From: Lycium barbarum | Taxonomy: Eukaryota > Streptophyta > Magnoliopsida > Solanales > Solanaceae | Direction of reading: 5' to 3' | NCBI RefSeq assembly: GCF_019175385.1 | Contig: NC_083344.1 | Coordinates: 7,912,965 to 7,976,964, forward strand | Length of the DNA: 64,000 nt | Part shown: piece after piece, positions 47,160-58,819 of the stretch | How the letters are laid out: each line of letters starts with the position of its first letter | Position numbering within the stretch: position 1 is the stretch's first letter | Translations under genes and position numbers: made by a program | Notes under the pieces: model-generated | Database searches by the model: none | What the model was told of the DNA's origin: nothing | The model's input: the letters and a program-made list of their open reading frames with translations, nothing else

Positions 47160-47743
47160 TGTTGGGTCCATCCCCTTATTTTGAGGAAGAAAACAGCTCC
47201 CTTATTTTAGGGAAGAAAACACTTCCCTTGTTTTGAGGAAGAAAGCATCTTCCTTATCTTTGGAAAATTGTCAAGTGCTTGCTTGAGTCACTAATGACAT
47301 CAATAGGTTCATCTCATACTTATAAATAGGGAAGCTTTCTCATTTGCTAGATACACCAAAAATTGAAGAAGACAACACATCCCATAGAGAGAAAAATCTA
47401 AGAGAAATACTCTTAGTGAAAGGTTTAAGTAAGAGAAGTATTTGAGAGAATTTTTTAGTAAAAAAATTCTTGAGTGTAATTGGGATTGGGGTTGTGAGGT
47501 TGAGTGTTGTAAACACTTGTAATATTTCTTCTTTAATAAGATCTGCAGCAGCAACGTGGACGTAGCTCTCACATTGAGGGTGAACCACTATAAATCTGTG
47601 TGTGCTATTTATTTTTCGCTTACATCACAGCGTAAGTAGGTTCTGTCTAAGGAGGTTGATATTTAAGTGGTCCAGCTGTGACCCTCCAATCTTTCCTGGG
47701 AACTTGCTTACAAAAGTCGGATTTGGGATTCAAAATCCTAACA
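47160..47743 (+). repeat. 3' LTR of the Copia element
   Basis: Starts TGTTGGGTCCATCC, ends AAAATCCTAACA (584 bases). It is one ~30-base subrepeat shorter than the 5' LTR. Confidence 0.9.
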
Positions 47744-47748
47744 TGGAG

Positions 47749-48521
47749 GAGGACAAATCCAATTAAAATTTGTAGGAACACGTGGCTTCTATCAAGATGA
47801 GTATTGAGCATTACTGGAACATCAATTACTGGAGGGGATTCAAACCCAGAAGAGAGAGGGAAGATGGGAATTGGAATACAAAAATTAGAAGGATATAGCT
47901 ACGAGTTGTAATTAAAATACAATATTTAACTATCAGATGTGATTAAAGTAAAGTGTAGTACTGAGTCAAATACTACCAAAATATCCAAAAATTCGAAGTC
48001 CTTCATCCTTCACATTATGAGGAATTTTTTGATCAATATTCAACTAACCTTTTGATATTTTATTTACTATAAGATACTATTACAACTAGAAACTTTTTTT
48101 TTTTTAATAATAAAAAGTTCATGCATCCAACTAGTGGTGGAACTAACCATGAGACCAACCTGAGTTGTGGTGGTTGGATATAGAGGTCTTGAGTTCAAGT
48201 CCTGATTATGAAAAAATTATATTAGGGAACGTCTTTCTCTTAAATGTATGAGAAAAAACAAAGAAGAGGAACTGAGTTCACGAACTTAGAAGTACTTTAT
48301 CCCGTCCACAATAATTAATTTTTAAGGTTTTAGCTTATCCATCAGAAAATCACTCAATAACATTAATTTAGAGGATTATTTAGCTAGATTATCTTAATCT
48401 TCTCACATGAAAATATAAAGAAGTATTGAAAGTTTTTTTAGAAATTTTATCAAATCATTTATTAACAAGGTTAAATTTGAGAAACAAATTAATACCTTCA
48501 TAGTTTAATAAGAGTTGTGAC
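47749..48521. other. Intergenic DNA with a SINE fragment at ~48130-48265
   Basis: GTGGTGGTTGGATATAGAGG and GAGTTCAAGTCC (B-box-like) followed by GAAAAAATTATATTAGGGA match the head of the SINE at 37205. No gene is seen. Confidence 0.45.
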
Positions 48522-49495
48522 GTGATGCATGAGGTTGGCCTGGAAGTGAAGCTTGACACACAGGTCATTCAAAGAGAGGAAAATTTAAGTATCTTGGGTC
48601 TATTATCCAAGGAAATGGGGAGATTGATGATGATGTTACACATCGTATTGGTGCTGGGTGGATTAAATAGAAGCTCGAATCTAGAGTTTTGTATGATAAG
48701 AAGGTGTCACCAAAACTTAAAGGCAAGTTCTACAGATCTAGTGGTAGTTAGACTAGCTACTACATATGTTATATGGGGTGGAATGTTGGTCAATTAAGAA
48801 ATCTCACATTCAGAAGCTGAAAGTGGCGGAAATGAGGATGTTGCGATGGATGTGTGGCCACATTAGGAGAGATGGGACTAGAAATGAAGATATTAAGGAC
48901 AAAGTTGGAGTGGCCTCGATGGATACAAGATGCAGGAAGCGATGTTGAGATGGTTCAGACATGTGATGAGGAAATGTACAGATGCCCCAATGCGGAGGTG
49001 TGAGAGGTTGGTTATGGATGGTTTCAAGAGAGATAGAAGTGGGCCGAAGAAGTATTGAAGAGAGGTGATTAGACAGGATATGACACAGTTCCAGTTTACC
49101 AAGGACATGACCTTAGATAGGAGTTTGTGGAGGACACGGATTAGGGTAGAAGGTTAGTAGCTAGTAGAGCGTTGCTCGCTTATCATTTCATACTAGTAGT
49201 TGTAGGATCACTCCAGTAGTTTCTTTCCTTTTCGATGTCTATTACTATCTGTTGTTTCTTGACTTTGATTGCCATATTAATTTGTTGTAGTTATTGTTCC
49301 TCTTTGATCAGAATGCTTTGACATGCTTTCTATAGCGATGACTATCTGCTATTTCTTTTTCCGACCTACTTTGAAATGCTTTTCTCCTGAGTCGAGGGTC
49401 TATCGGAAACAACTTCTCTACCTTCCGAGATAAGAGTAAAATCTGTGTAGACTTTTCCATACCCCACTTATGAGATTACACAGAGTATGTTGTTA
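48522..49495 (+). pseudogene. LINE (RTE-type) RT C-terminus and 3' tail, frameshifted
   Basis: Pieces in three frames follow the order of a plant LINE RT C-terminus: [13 protein letters not shown], then [42 protein letters not shown] and EVIRQDMTQFQFT, ending TLDRS. The 3' UTR continues with GAGTCGAGGGTCTATCGGAA and ends near GAGTATGTTGTTATTATT. It is older than the 18.7-kb copy and holds more of the RT domain. Several frameshifts and stops. Confidence 0.7.
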
Positions 49496-49877
49496 TTATT
49501 TTAGTTTGGTAAAAGTCACTTATTTGGACAAAGTCTAAAAAGATATCACTTGTTAAAGTTTAAAAAGATATCACTTGTTGTGGACTACGAGATTAGTACT
49601 TAATATTCTAGGGTTGGACTATATAGATCGCACTACTTAGGTGCTTATATCATTCCTGATAATGATCAAAAGAATTACTTGTAGTAGTATTATATCCTAT
49701 ACTAGTAGCAGATTATTTATACGAAATGAGAAGAGGACAGAGAGGCGTACGGTAAAGTCAAAAGGTCTAATATTTGGTAAAGGTCATACTAACTCCTACT
49801 AACTCATAAGGAATGCTTTCATTCTACTCAAAATTCAAAGTCAACCCCCTTTAATTTTTTTTCTTCTTCTTAGCTAG
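49496..49877. other. Intergenic DNA without a gene
   Basis: Contains AAAAAGATATCACTTGTT twice (~49538, ~49562). Nothing else seen. Confidence 0.5.
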
Positions 49878-50172
49878 CGGTTGGCCATAGATTGTGGTTG
49901 GCCATAGATTGTGGATTATATTTTGAAATGAAAGTTTACCTTCAAATATTTGTTTGTCTATGAAATTTGATGAGATTTTGAAAATTTATTTTCAAAATAT
50001 TTCAAGTTTCAAAAATTGGTTCAGACTAATTTTTGAGAGAAATTTCACTTCCACTCACAACACTTTAGATTTTTTCAAGTAAAATGCATGTCCAAACACA
50101 AACTTCAAGTTTCAAAAATCACAACTTCAAAAACTCAATTTTCAACTTCAAAATTTATGACCAAACGGGAGT
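49878..50172. mobile_element. MITE (TTGGCCATAGATT family), copy 2
   Basis: Left end GGTTGGCCATAGATTGTGG (with a 17-base duplication), right end AAAATTTATGACCAAACGGG inverted. The interior (CAACTTCAAAAACTCAATTT) is shared in reverse with the copy at 29989. Confidence 0.65.
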
Positions 50173-51179
50173 TTAGTTTTTGGGTAATCAACAAGGAATA
50201 AGATCATAATTCGAACTTGTGTAATCTGATTTGAAATGGAGATTAGTGAATTTTGCTCAATTAAAATAAAAAAACTTTGTTAGAGGGGCATTTGGTACCA
50301 GTGTTTTAAAAGGCAGTTTTAGAGCCTCGGTGCGGGGCACTAGTAAAAGGCCCCGGGGCTCATGTGCGAGGCTTAGTTCCTGTGAGGCTTACGCCCTAAA
50401 CACGCCTAACGCTCAGGACTCGCCTAACAGTTTTTAACAAATTATATGTTAAATTCCTTCATTAAAATCGTTGATCCTCATAATTCTTTAATAAATGAAT
50501 GACACTTAATAGTTTTTCAACTATAGAAGAAGATTGGTTGTAACTCAAATAACAAGTCGTAGTATTGCATATTTACTATTTGAGAACATCGTGAGGGTGA
50601 ATATCACTTAATATTTCTTTTAAAAATACATAGCCGAATTATACATTTTCACTTGTCATTGGTCTTTTGTCTTATGCATCAAAATTATCATATTTTATTA
50701 TTTCGCTATTTGAAAGTAATTTTATTTTTATTCATGAAGGAGTTGTGTTTTAATTATAATATAGATAAAGTTTATTGATTATTTGCTTATAGGGAGATAA
50801 AATGAATAGTATGATAGTAATATTATTTTAAGAAATTGTGATTTTTTCATTGTTTGAAAGTTAAGATGTTGAGTTGATTTGTATTTCATAATAACTTTTA
50901 TTTTATTGTATTGTTTATACTTGTAAAATTATGTTATATATAATTATAAGTTGTAAGTGGGGGCTTTTAATTAAAGGTGACAAAAAGGTTTAAAAATTGA
51001 GTTGGGGTAACTCTAGTAATTTTAATTGAGTAGAGGTAATAAACTTTGGATTAGTGATTACGGAGTTTTGACTAGCCCCAAAGTTATATTTTTAACACTT
51101 TGACCCCAAGCTTTGTTTTTTACACTTTGCCTCCAAGTTTTGTTTTTAACATTTTGACCCAGCCTATATAAATCATAAA

Positions 51180-52850
51180 ATATCCCCTGCCCCCACGCCC
51201 CCACGCCCCCACCCCCTCCCTCCCCCAGCCCCACCTCGCCCCTACCCTTGCCCCCCACCCTCACCCCCGACAAAAAAAATGTTTTTAAAAAAGATTTTGA
51301 AAAGTTTTGTTTTTTTTGTACCCCCCACCCTGCCGCCCCACCACCCCCCACCCTCCCAAAAAATATTAATTTTATTTAAAAAAGATTTATTTTTGGTTTT
51401 TTGCACCACCCCCACCCCCACGAAAAACAATATTTAAAAAAAGATTTTGAAAAGTTTTTTTATTTGTTTTTTGTACCACCCACCCCCCCACCCTCCAAAA
51501 AAAATTAATTTTATTTTTTTAAAAAAAGCTTTGAAAAGTTTTTATTTTTGGTTTTTTGCACCACCCCACCCCATACACCCCTCCCCCCGCCTTTGGCCCC
51601 CACCCCCACCCCCAGGGAAAAAAATGTTTTTTTAAAAATGATTTTGAAAAGTGTTTTTTGTTTGTTTTTTGTACCACCCACCCCCCGCCCTAGGGCTGTG
51701 CACGAACCGGTTTGGTTCGGTTTTGGCTATCATCGAGTTGAAATTTTGAATTTCGACTTTCTAAAATTTTCAACCAAACTCGATCCATTCTAGGTTCAAT
51801 TTGATTCGTTTTTTGTTATTTCGGTTCGGTTACACAAATCGATTTGTTCGGTTTGTTTGAAATTTAAACAAGCAACTATTTTTATTTCAGTTTTAGAGCA
51901 AACATAATCAAAAGTAATGAGATCCTAAATTTGCAGCCCTATGCCCTATAACCAAGACATTAACTAAGAAAAAACCATAAACTTGCAAGCAAAATAGCAT
52001 ATAAATAGCAAAACAAGAGTTTGACAATTTGTGCAAGCATACAAATCCGCATATAGCTAAACAAAATTAATGTTTTACCTTGAAAAACACTTGAGAAGAA
52101 CAGACAGTGTAATAGGATTTAGGAGCCTGTGAGAAAGTGAGTTTGAGAAAAGAAGACAATATTGAAAGGGAGTGAGTGTATTTCTGTACTAGAATATTAG
52201 GTCTACGAAATATTGGGATTTGGGCCTGTGGTATAAAATATAAAGTATTAAAAGTGTATTAGAGTACTATTAGTCATTAGTGATATATATACCCAATTCG
52301 GTTTGTTCGGTCGGTTCGATTTATAAGTAATACCCAACCGTATTCGAATTGAAAAACCATAATATTTGACAATTAAATTTGTAAACCAAAATCGAATTGT
52401 ATTATCCAAATTGAATTATCTGAATTAATTCGAATCGGTTCGGAAATTCGGGTTGAACCGATTTGTGCACAGGCCTACCCCGCCCTACCACCCCCACCCT
52501 CCCAAAAAAATTAATTTTATTTTAAAAAAAGTTTTGAAAAGTTTTTTTTTTGCACCACCCCACCCCCAAACCCTACAAAAAAATGTTTTTTTAAAAAAGA
52601 TTTTGAAAAGTTTTTTTTTTTTGCACCACCCCTACCCTCCCAAAAAAAATTAATTTTATTTAAAAAAAAGTTTTGAAAAGTTTTTTATTTTGATTTTTTG
52701 CACCACCACCACCCCCCCCCCCCCCCCCCCAAAAAAAAATTCTTTGGTTTCTTACTCCACTCACCCACCCAAAAAAAAGTTTTGAAAAGTTTTTGTTTTT
52801 AGTTTTTTGCATCACCCACCCCCCAAAAAAAATTCTTGAAAAGAAGTTTT
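51180..52850 (+). repeat. C-rich left arm of the MULE
   Basis: Repeated units: a CCACCCCCACCC-type block, an A-run, TTAATTTTATTT or ATGTTTTTTTAAAA, then TTTTGAAAAGTTTT and TTTTTTGCACCACCCC. At least eight units occur, split by the hAT at 51691-52477, plus a C18 run near 52713-52730. The reverse complement of this unit makes up the right arm (55630-56240). The Pro-rich open frames here are by-products of the composition. Confidence 0.85.
51691..52477. mobile_element. hAT-type non-autonomous element inside the MULE arm
   Basis: The left end TAGGGCTGTGCACGAACCGG and the right end, inverted, TAGGCCTGTGCACAAATCGG form imperfect TIRs. The flanks are the perfect 8-base repeat CCCCGCCC (51683-51690, 52478-52485). 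The interior is AT-rich, with GGTTCGG motifs near both ends. No coding sequence. Confidence 0.85.
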
Positions 52851-53109
52851 GAATTAGAGAGAAAGATACCTCCTCCATATGTTAATCCCAGCAAACCCGG
52901 AAGAAGGCGGACAAAGAGGAGGCGTGGAATTGGGGAATCATTGCTAACGAGGAAAAACAAATGCTCCTTATGCAAAACAGCTGGCACAAAAATAGTTATT
53001 TTTTGGAACTTTATGACATTTTAATATTGTTCTTTTTTAGAATGATAATTTATGTTCTTGGTGTTTGTGAACTTGGTTTATATGATATGTTGATCGTGTT
53101 CAAATTACA

Positions 53110-53340
53110 AATGTGTGTATTCTTGTTAATAAATTGTTGAACAGTTTCCAACAAGTAATGAATATGTTGCAACAACTCTGTAACTTTTTGGGTTTTATCC
53201 AACAAGTAACAAGACTTGTTGCAGCAACTAGTATCTTGTTGGAACAGGTATCTCACTTGCTGCAACAGATACTACAGTTGTTGCAACAGATACTACACTT
53301 GCTGCAACAGATATTACAGTTGTTGCAACAGATACTACTT
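53110..53340 (+). repeat. TTGTTGCAACA-type short repeats
   Basis: Overlapping GTTGCAACAGATACTAC and CTTGCTGCAACAGATA units, with the self-complementary core TTGTTGCAACAA. They continue a theme found again at 54240-55450. The resulting Gln/Leu-rich frame (LLQQILQLLQQ) is a repeat artefact. Confidence 0.8.
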
Positions 53341-54069
53341 GATTCACCCATATTTAGTGATCAACAAAGGGAATCAATGATATTTAGTGATAAACAAAGG
53401 AAATCAACAATATGTAGTGATCAATATATAATACTTAATCAATTTGATGGTATTTTGAGTCAAGAAAGATGATCTACTAAGTTAGTATGCACTAAATCCA
53501 ATGATCATTAGAGTGAATTGAGGTGAACTACTTGATTCACCCATATTTAGTGATAAACAAAGGAAATCAACAATATTTAGTGATCAATGTATAATACTTA
53601 ATCAATTTGATGTACGTTGAGTTAGGAAAGATGATCTACCAAGTCAGTATGCACTAAATCGAGTGATCATTATAGTGAATTGATGTGAACTACTTGATTC
53701 ACCCATATTTAGTGATAAACAAAGGAAATCAACGATATTTAGTGATCAATGTATAATACTTAATCAATTTGATGTATTTTGAGTCAGGAAAGATGATTTA
53801 CTAAGTCAGTATGCACTAAATCGAGTGATCATTAGAGTGAATTGATGTGAACTACTTGATTCACCCATATTTAGTGATAAACAAAAGAAATCAATGATAT
53901 TTAATGATCAATGTATAATACTTAATCAATTTGATGTATTTTGAGTCAGGAAAGATGATCAACTAAGTTAGTATGCACTAAATCGAGTGATCATTAGAGT
54001 GATTTGATGCGAACTACTTGATTCACCCATATTTAGTGTTAAACAAAGAAAATAAATGGTATTTAGTGA

Positions 54070-54114
<45 letters not shown>

Positions 54115-54190
54115 GCAATTCTAAGTGTATTCTTCCTAAATCGAGTGATCATTAGAGTGATTTGATGTGAAGTACTTAATTAGACCATAT
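53341..54190 (+). repeat. 162-bp tandem repeat array, ~5 copies
   Basis: GATTCACCCATATTTAGTG starts at 53341, 53534, 53696, 53858 and 54020 (spacing 162 after the first, which has an internal duplication). Units also carry CAATGTATAATACTTAATCA and GTATGCACTAAATCGAGTG. An (AT)n run of about 20 units (54070-54112) interrupts the last unit. Confidence 0.9.
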
Positions 54191-54239
54191 TTAGTGATAA
54201 AAAATGAATTCAACGTTATTCAGTATAAATAAAGGAGTT

Positions 54240-55450
54240 CAATGTGATCAATATCGTGAATATGTTGTAACAATGGAGGAATTATTGCAACTTATGAGAT
54301 ACCTGCGACAACATATGAGTAAGTTGTTGCAACATATGAGATATCTGCTGCAACATGTGAGTAAGTTGTTGCAATAATTCAAACAAGGTGATTAATCTAT
54401 TACAACAACTACGCAACTTGCTTAAACATCTGATCCATCTGTTGAAACAGATTAGTAACTTGTTGCAACTTCTTCAACAAATGTATGATCGATCTGTTGC
54501 AATAATTAACTCATCTGTTGCGACATATTTTTTAGTTTTTGCAATAATTTAAGCAATTGTTTATTTTTTCCAACAAGGTGAGTCATTTGTTGCAACAACT
54601 AAGCAACTTATTTAAAAAGATTAGTAACTTGTTGAAACATATTAGTAACTTGTTGAAATAAATTAGTAACTTGTTGCAACTTCTTCAACAAATGCATGCA
54701 TCTGTTTCTACAATTAGTAAGCAAAATAAATAAGTTCATAAACATAAATTGTTCAATAGACACCTTGGCTCCAAATACCACAACTTAAGTAATAATTTGT
54801 TCAGCAACTGCTTTCTGGGGTGTACCAGATTTCCTTGATCTACTCCATCTCCTTCGTTTCCATCATTAGTTTCTTTATCTTCTAGTTCTTCTTCACTTTC
54901 TTCATTTGTATCTACTACTTCTTGGCTCTGTTCTTCATCTCTTTCTGAGGATTGATTGTTAGTTTGGCTGTCAATTTGACTATATCTTTCCTCAACATTT
55001 GCTGATTCATAAATAGGTTGTCTACTTGTTGCAACAAGTGTAGAACTTGTTGCACTACACTTGTTGCAACAACTACAAAGCTGTTGGATATCTTCCACAA
55101 ACAGAACCAAATAACTGAAGCTATGTCCAACAGATTTGTAATTGTTGCAACAGATTGTCTACTTGTTGCAACAACTACAAATCTGTAGGATATCTTCTAT
55201 AAACAGAACCAAATAACTGAAGTTATGTCCAACAGATTTGTAGTTGTTGCAACAGATTGTGTACTTGTTACAACAAGTGTAGAGCTTCTTGCAACAACTA
55301 CAAATCTGTTGGATATCTTCTACAAACAAAAGCAAATAACTGAAGTTATGTCCAACAGATTAGTGAGTCGTTGCAACAGATTATCTACTTGTTGCAAAAA
55401 GTGTAGAACTTGTTGCAACAACTACAAATCTGTTGGTTATCTTCTACAAA
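54240..55450. repeat. TTGTTGCAAC-rich region with ~102-123-bp tandem units
   Basis: The first part is irregular (GTTGCAACATATGAGATA...). From ~55030, a unit with GTTGCAACAACTACAAATCT, GGATATCTTCTACAAACAGA and TATGTCCAACAGAT is repeated about four times (TCCAACAGAT at 55126, 55228 and 55351). Confidence 0.8.
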
Positions 55451-55629
55451 CAGAACCAGATAAATACTAGGATAAGAACAAAAAACTATCTGTTGGATAT
55501 ACTTTCCTAAACCCTGAACCATACCAGGACAACAACAGAAAAACCATCAATTTCACTACGAACACACAACAACAACCTCGATTTTATCCAAACTTTTCCT
55601 AAACAAAAAAAAATAAATCAAAACTTCCT

Positions 55630-56240
55630 TTCAAGATTTCTTTTTTTGGAGTGGGTGGGGTGTGCAAAAAACCAAAAATAAAAACTTTTCAAAACCATTT
55701 TTTTAAAAATATTTTTTTTTGGGTAGGCGGGGGAATGGGAAGTAAGAAACCAAAAAAAATAAATCAAAAACTTCTTTTAATTTTTTTTTTGGGTTGGGAG
55801 AGGGGGGGGGGGGGTCCCAAAAAACAAAAACAAAAACTTTGCAAAACTTCTTTTTTTGGGGGGGGGGGGGGGTGGTGAGTGCAAAAAAACAAAAAGAAAA
55901 ACTTTTCTAACTTTTTTTAAAAAAATAATTTTTTTGGGGGGTGGGGGGAGGGTTGGGAGGAGGAGGAGGGGGGGGGGTGAAAAAATAAATAAAGAAAATC
56001 AAAACTTTTTAAAAAAAAATCATTTGGGGGGGGGGGGGGGGGGAGGAGGGTGGCTGGTGAAAAAGCAAATACAAAACTTTAAAACTTAAAAAAAAATAGG
56101 GTTGGGGCGGGGGTGGGGGTCGGGGGAGGGGGGCTGGTGATAAAGCAAATAAAAAATATCAAAACTTAAAAAAAAAATCGGAGGATGAGGGGTGTGTGGG
56201 GTGGGAGGAGGAGAAGGGGGTGGGGGGGGTGGGGGCTCGT
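55630..56240 (+). repeat. G-rich right arm of the MULE
   Basis: The reverse-complement counterpart of 51180-52850: GGGGTGGG blocks, GTGCAAAAAACCAAAAA, AAAACTTTTCAAAA, and G-runs up to about 17. The Gly-rich frames here are composition artefacts. Confidence 0.85.
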
Positions 56241-56389
56241 GGGTTTTTTGTGATTAAGTTGGGGACTTTTTATATTTTGTAAAAGATTAAAAGGTTTTAA
56301 AAACTACAATTCAGTCTCATTTAACATAATCATATTTTTAAGACAAGTTTGACCTTGGCTGGTCAAACTTGTCACCATTTCTAATTAGT

Positions 56390-58819
56390 TGTTACACCCC
56401 GCACTTTCAGTGTTACACCCTGTACCTCGAAGAAGCACTGGTTAAATTTGAATGTAAGTATGTCGAGCTATGGCTAGGTAAAACAACTTTGGAGTGTAAG
56501 GAACAAAGCATTATTAAGTATATTGTTTAAGTAAAGGATGAATTATGATCTTGTAAGTCGTAACCGGGAAGGACAACCTTGGAACCAAAGGACATGACCA
56601 TTATCAAGTATGATTAGTGATAAATATCATGTATGGAGAGTTTTGGAAGATTTCGGGATCAAGCAAATCGAAGAAAATAAGTTTGACGAAAATTTAGAAA
56701 AAGTTGGCAGGATTTTAGGCATATTTTTAGTCAACTTTGGAGGCATATATCTCCTAGTATATTAGGAGTTTTAAGGTATTTCAAAAGCCTAAATGAAGTT
56801 CGTCGAGTCTAGTTTTCAACGCAATATACCGCTCATCGATACGATGTCAGAGTAGAGAATTATGAACGTTACAAGTTAAGCGGGCAGAGCAGGGTACGCT
56901 GCTACAGTGCTGCTATAGTGCCACCGACTTTGACACCCTATATAAGGGTTAAAACCCCATTTTTTTCTCCATAACAATTCCCCCAAATGTTCTAGAGAGA
57001 TCAGCCACCATATGAGAGCATGCACACAACATAAAAGCGAGGATTTTGAGTAATTTCAAGTGACGGAGTATTAATCGAGGTCCGGGTAACGTGTAGTCGC
57101 GATTATAGTTTTGTCTTGCGTTGGAATTGGCTTGGATTCAAAGTAAATATTGAAGATATTGCTGCTCTAGCAAGAATAAGGTATGAAGCTCTCCTTATTA
57201 ATATTAATCAGTTTATTTACGGAGATAAAGTTATTAAATAGTCGTATAACAAGTTGGATAGTTGAGAAACTTGGAAAACATCGTGTGAGATGTTTTATGG
57301 AGCCTATTGGTGTTGATAATGTTGTTGTGATGTTGGTATTGTTGTTGTTGTTGTTGGTTATTGGATTGTGATTTTGGGCTAGGCATATAAACAGGGGAGA
57401 TGCTGCCCGAATTTCGACAGATTCTAAATGGATTTAAATTGAAAGCTTAAGATAAGCATGTGACAGTGAGCCTAACAATAGTCTGAATGGTTTACATGTA
57501 GATTTACGAGCTTGGAAAGATAAACATTGAATAGTTAAGGAGACCAAAAGGTATGTTAAGGCTATTCTTCTTTCTTTTAAAGGCATAATTCTTTTCCTAC
57601 CAACCCATGCATGAATTCCATAAAAATCCTCATTTTCAAGAATGTTAGAGATTCATAATTCTTAAAGTTTTTATGGTGCTAAATATGAATAATTTTTTTT
57701 ATGATAACTATGACGATGATTATAAGGGATTAATTTATCAAAGTTCCAAGGCATACGAATTTCATGATATTATGAGATGATTTTATTCATAGAGATTTCC
57801 AAGTACATGAGCTATATATTATTATGAGGTGATTGAGCTTGCTTTGCAATTTCTTAATTTCTTTCATTCTTGGTAATCTCACCTTATGACTCTTGTTCCT
57901 TCAAGGTGGGATAAACGATGATGATTGATCCATAATATAATCGGAGGCTACCAATCTTATGTCACTCCGATATATTTGTGTCTTTTGATTGGGCTCTCAC
58001 GCATGCTTTATATATATGTATGCATTTTCTCACACCGCGCCGCGCTATAGTCGGCTGGGCATGGCACGTAGATGTGCACACCACTGCAGTGGGCATTTTA
58101 TGATATTGCCCCGGACGCAGGCTAATGATGATAACACCGAGCCTTAATGGCCGGGCATGGTACTATGTATATGTATAAAAATGTTTTTTTTTAAAAGGCT
58201 AAGCATGCATGACATCCGCCTTATGAGGCATCCAGATGTGCGGGTTATCTCTCTTATTTCATGTTACCCTTAATATCTATATTATGTTGTTATTCATGCC
58301 TTACATACTCAGTACATTATTCGTACTGACGTCCCTTCTTGTGGACGCTGCGCTCATGCCCGCAGGTAGGCAGGGAGACGGATCAGACCCGTAGGTGTTC
58401 TATCAGCGGATTCTCAAGAGCACTCCATTTACTTCGGAGCTGCAGTCTATTTAGTATTGTCTTTATGATCCATTTGTATTCTATGTAGAGGCTCGTAGAC
58501 TTGTGTGTACAGTTAGATGTTTTATAGCTCCACCGGTTCATATTGTTGTATAATATATTGGTGGCCTTGTCGACCTTATTTTGAGCTCTTGATACTTTAC
58601 TGTTAGCCTTGCCGGCTTTATGATATACGTTATGTTGTGACGACCTTGTCGGTCCGCATATGAATATATTTGCTGAATGATCGGATATTCCTATGGTGGG
58701 CCTTTTTTGCTTGCAGGTGTTCTTTGAATTATGGTTTATAATGTTCAAAGTAACGGATAAGTCAAGTGGTTCCCGACCTACGGGTCGGAGCCCGTCATAC
58801 TACTGGTAGGGGTGTGACA
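56390..58819 (+). mobile_element. Solo LTR, large-LTR family, copy 3 (in the MULE)
   Basis: Starts TGTTACACCCCGC, ends GGGGTGTGACA (2430 bases), flanked by TTAGT on both sides (56385-56389, 58820-58824). The 5' end motif is doubled: TGTTACACCC occurs again at 56411. It shares CTTATGTCACTCCGAT, CCCCGGACGC, CGTACTGACGTCCCTTCTT, CATGCCCGCAGGTAGGCAG and GAGGCTCGTAGAC with copies 1 and 2. No internal domains. Confidence 0.85.

Larger units (their letters stand above)
39704..47743 (+). mobile_element. Copia LTR retrotransposon, RT-deleted, interrupted by a solo LTR
   Basis: Both LTRs are present (39704-40311, 47160-47743), flanked by TGGAG on each side (39699-39703, 47744-47748). Gag, protease, integrase and RNase H are recognisable in Copia order and resemble TNT1-type elements. 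The reverse-transcriptase core is missing at ~46276. Nonsense codons lie at 41469, 42060 and 42087. A 3324-base solo LTR sits at 42305-45628. By eye I count about 16 substitutions between the LTRs over ~580 bases, a moderately recent insertion. It cannot move by itself. Confidence 0.9.

Noticed and set aside
53341..55450. Regularly spaced repeats that might look like a CRISPR array
   Set aside because: Units are 100-162 bases with conserved 'spacers', in plant nuclear DNA inside a MULE; they are ordinary tandem repeats.
51058..56089. Many Pro-rich and Gly-rich open frames on both strands
   Set aside because: They come from C/G runs and A/T runs in the MULE arms; no motif, no codon bias, and frames exist on both strands at once.
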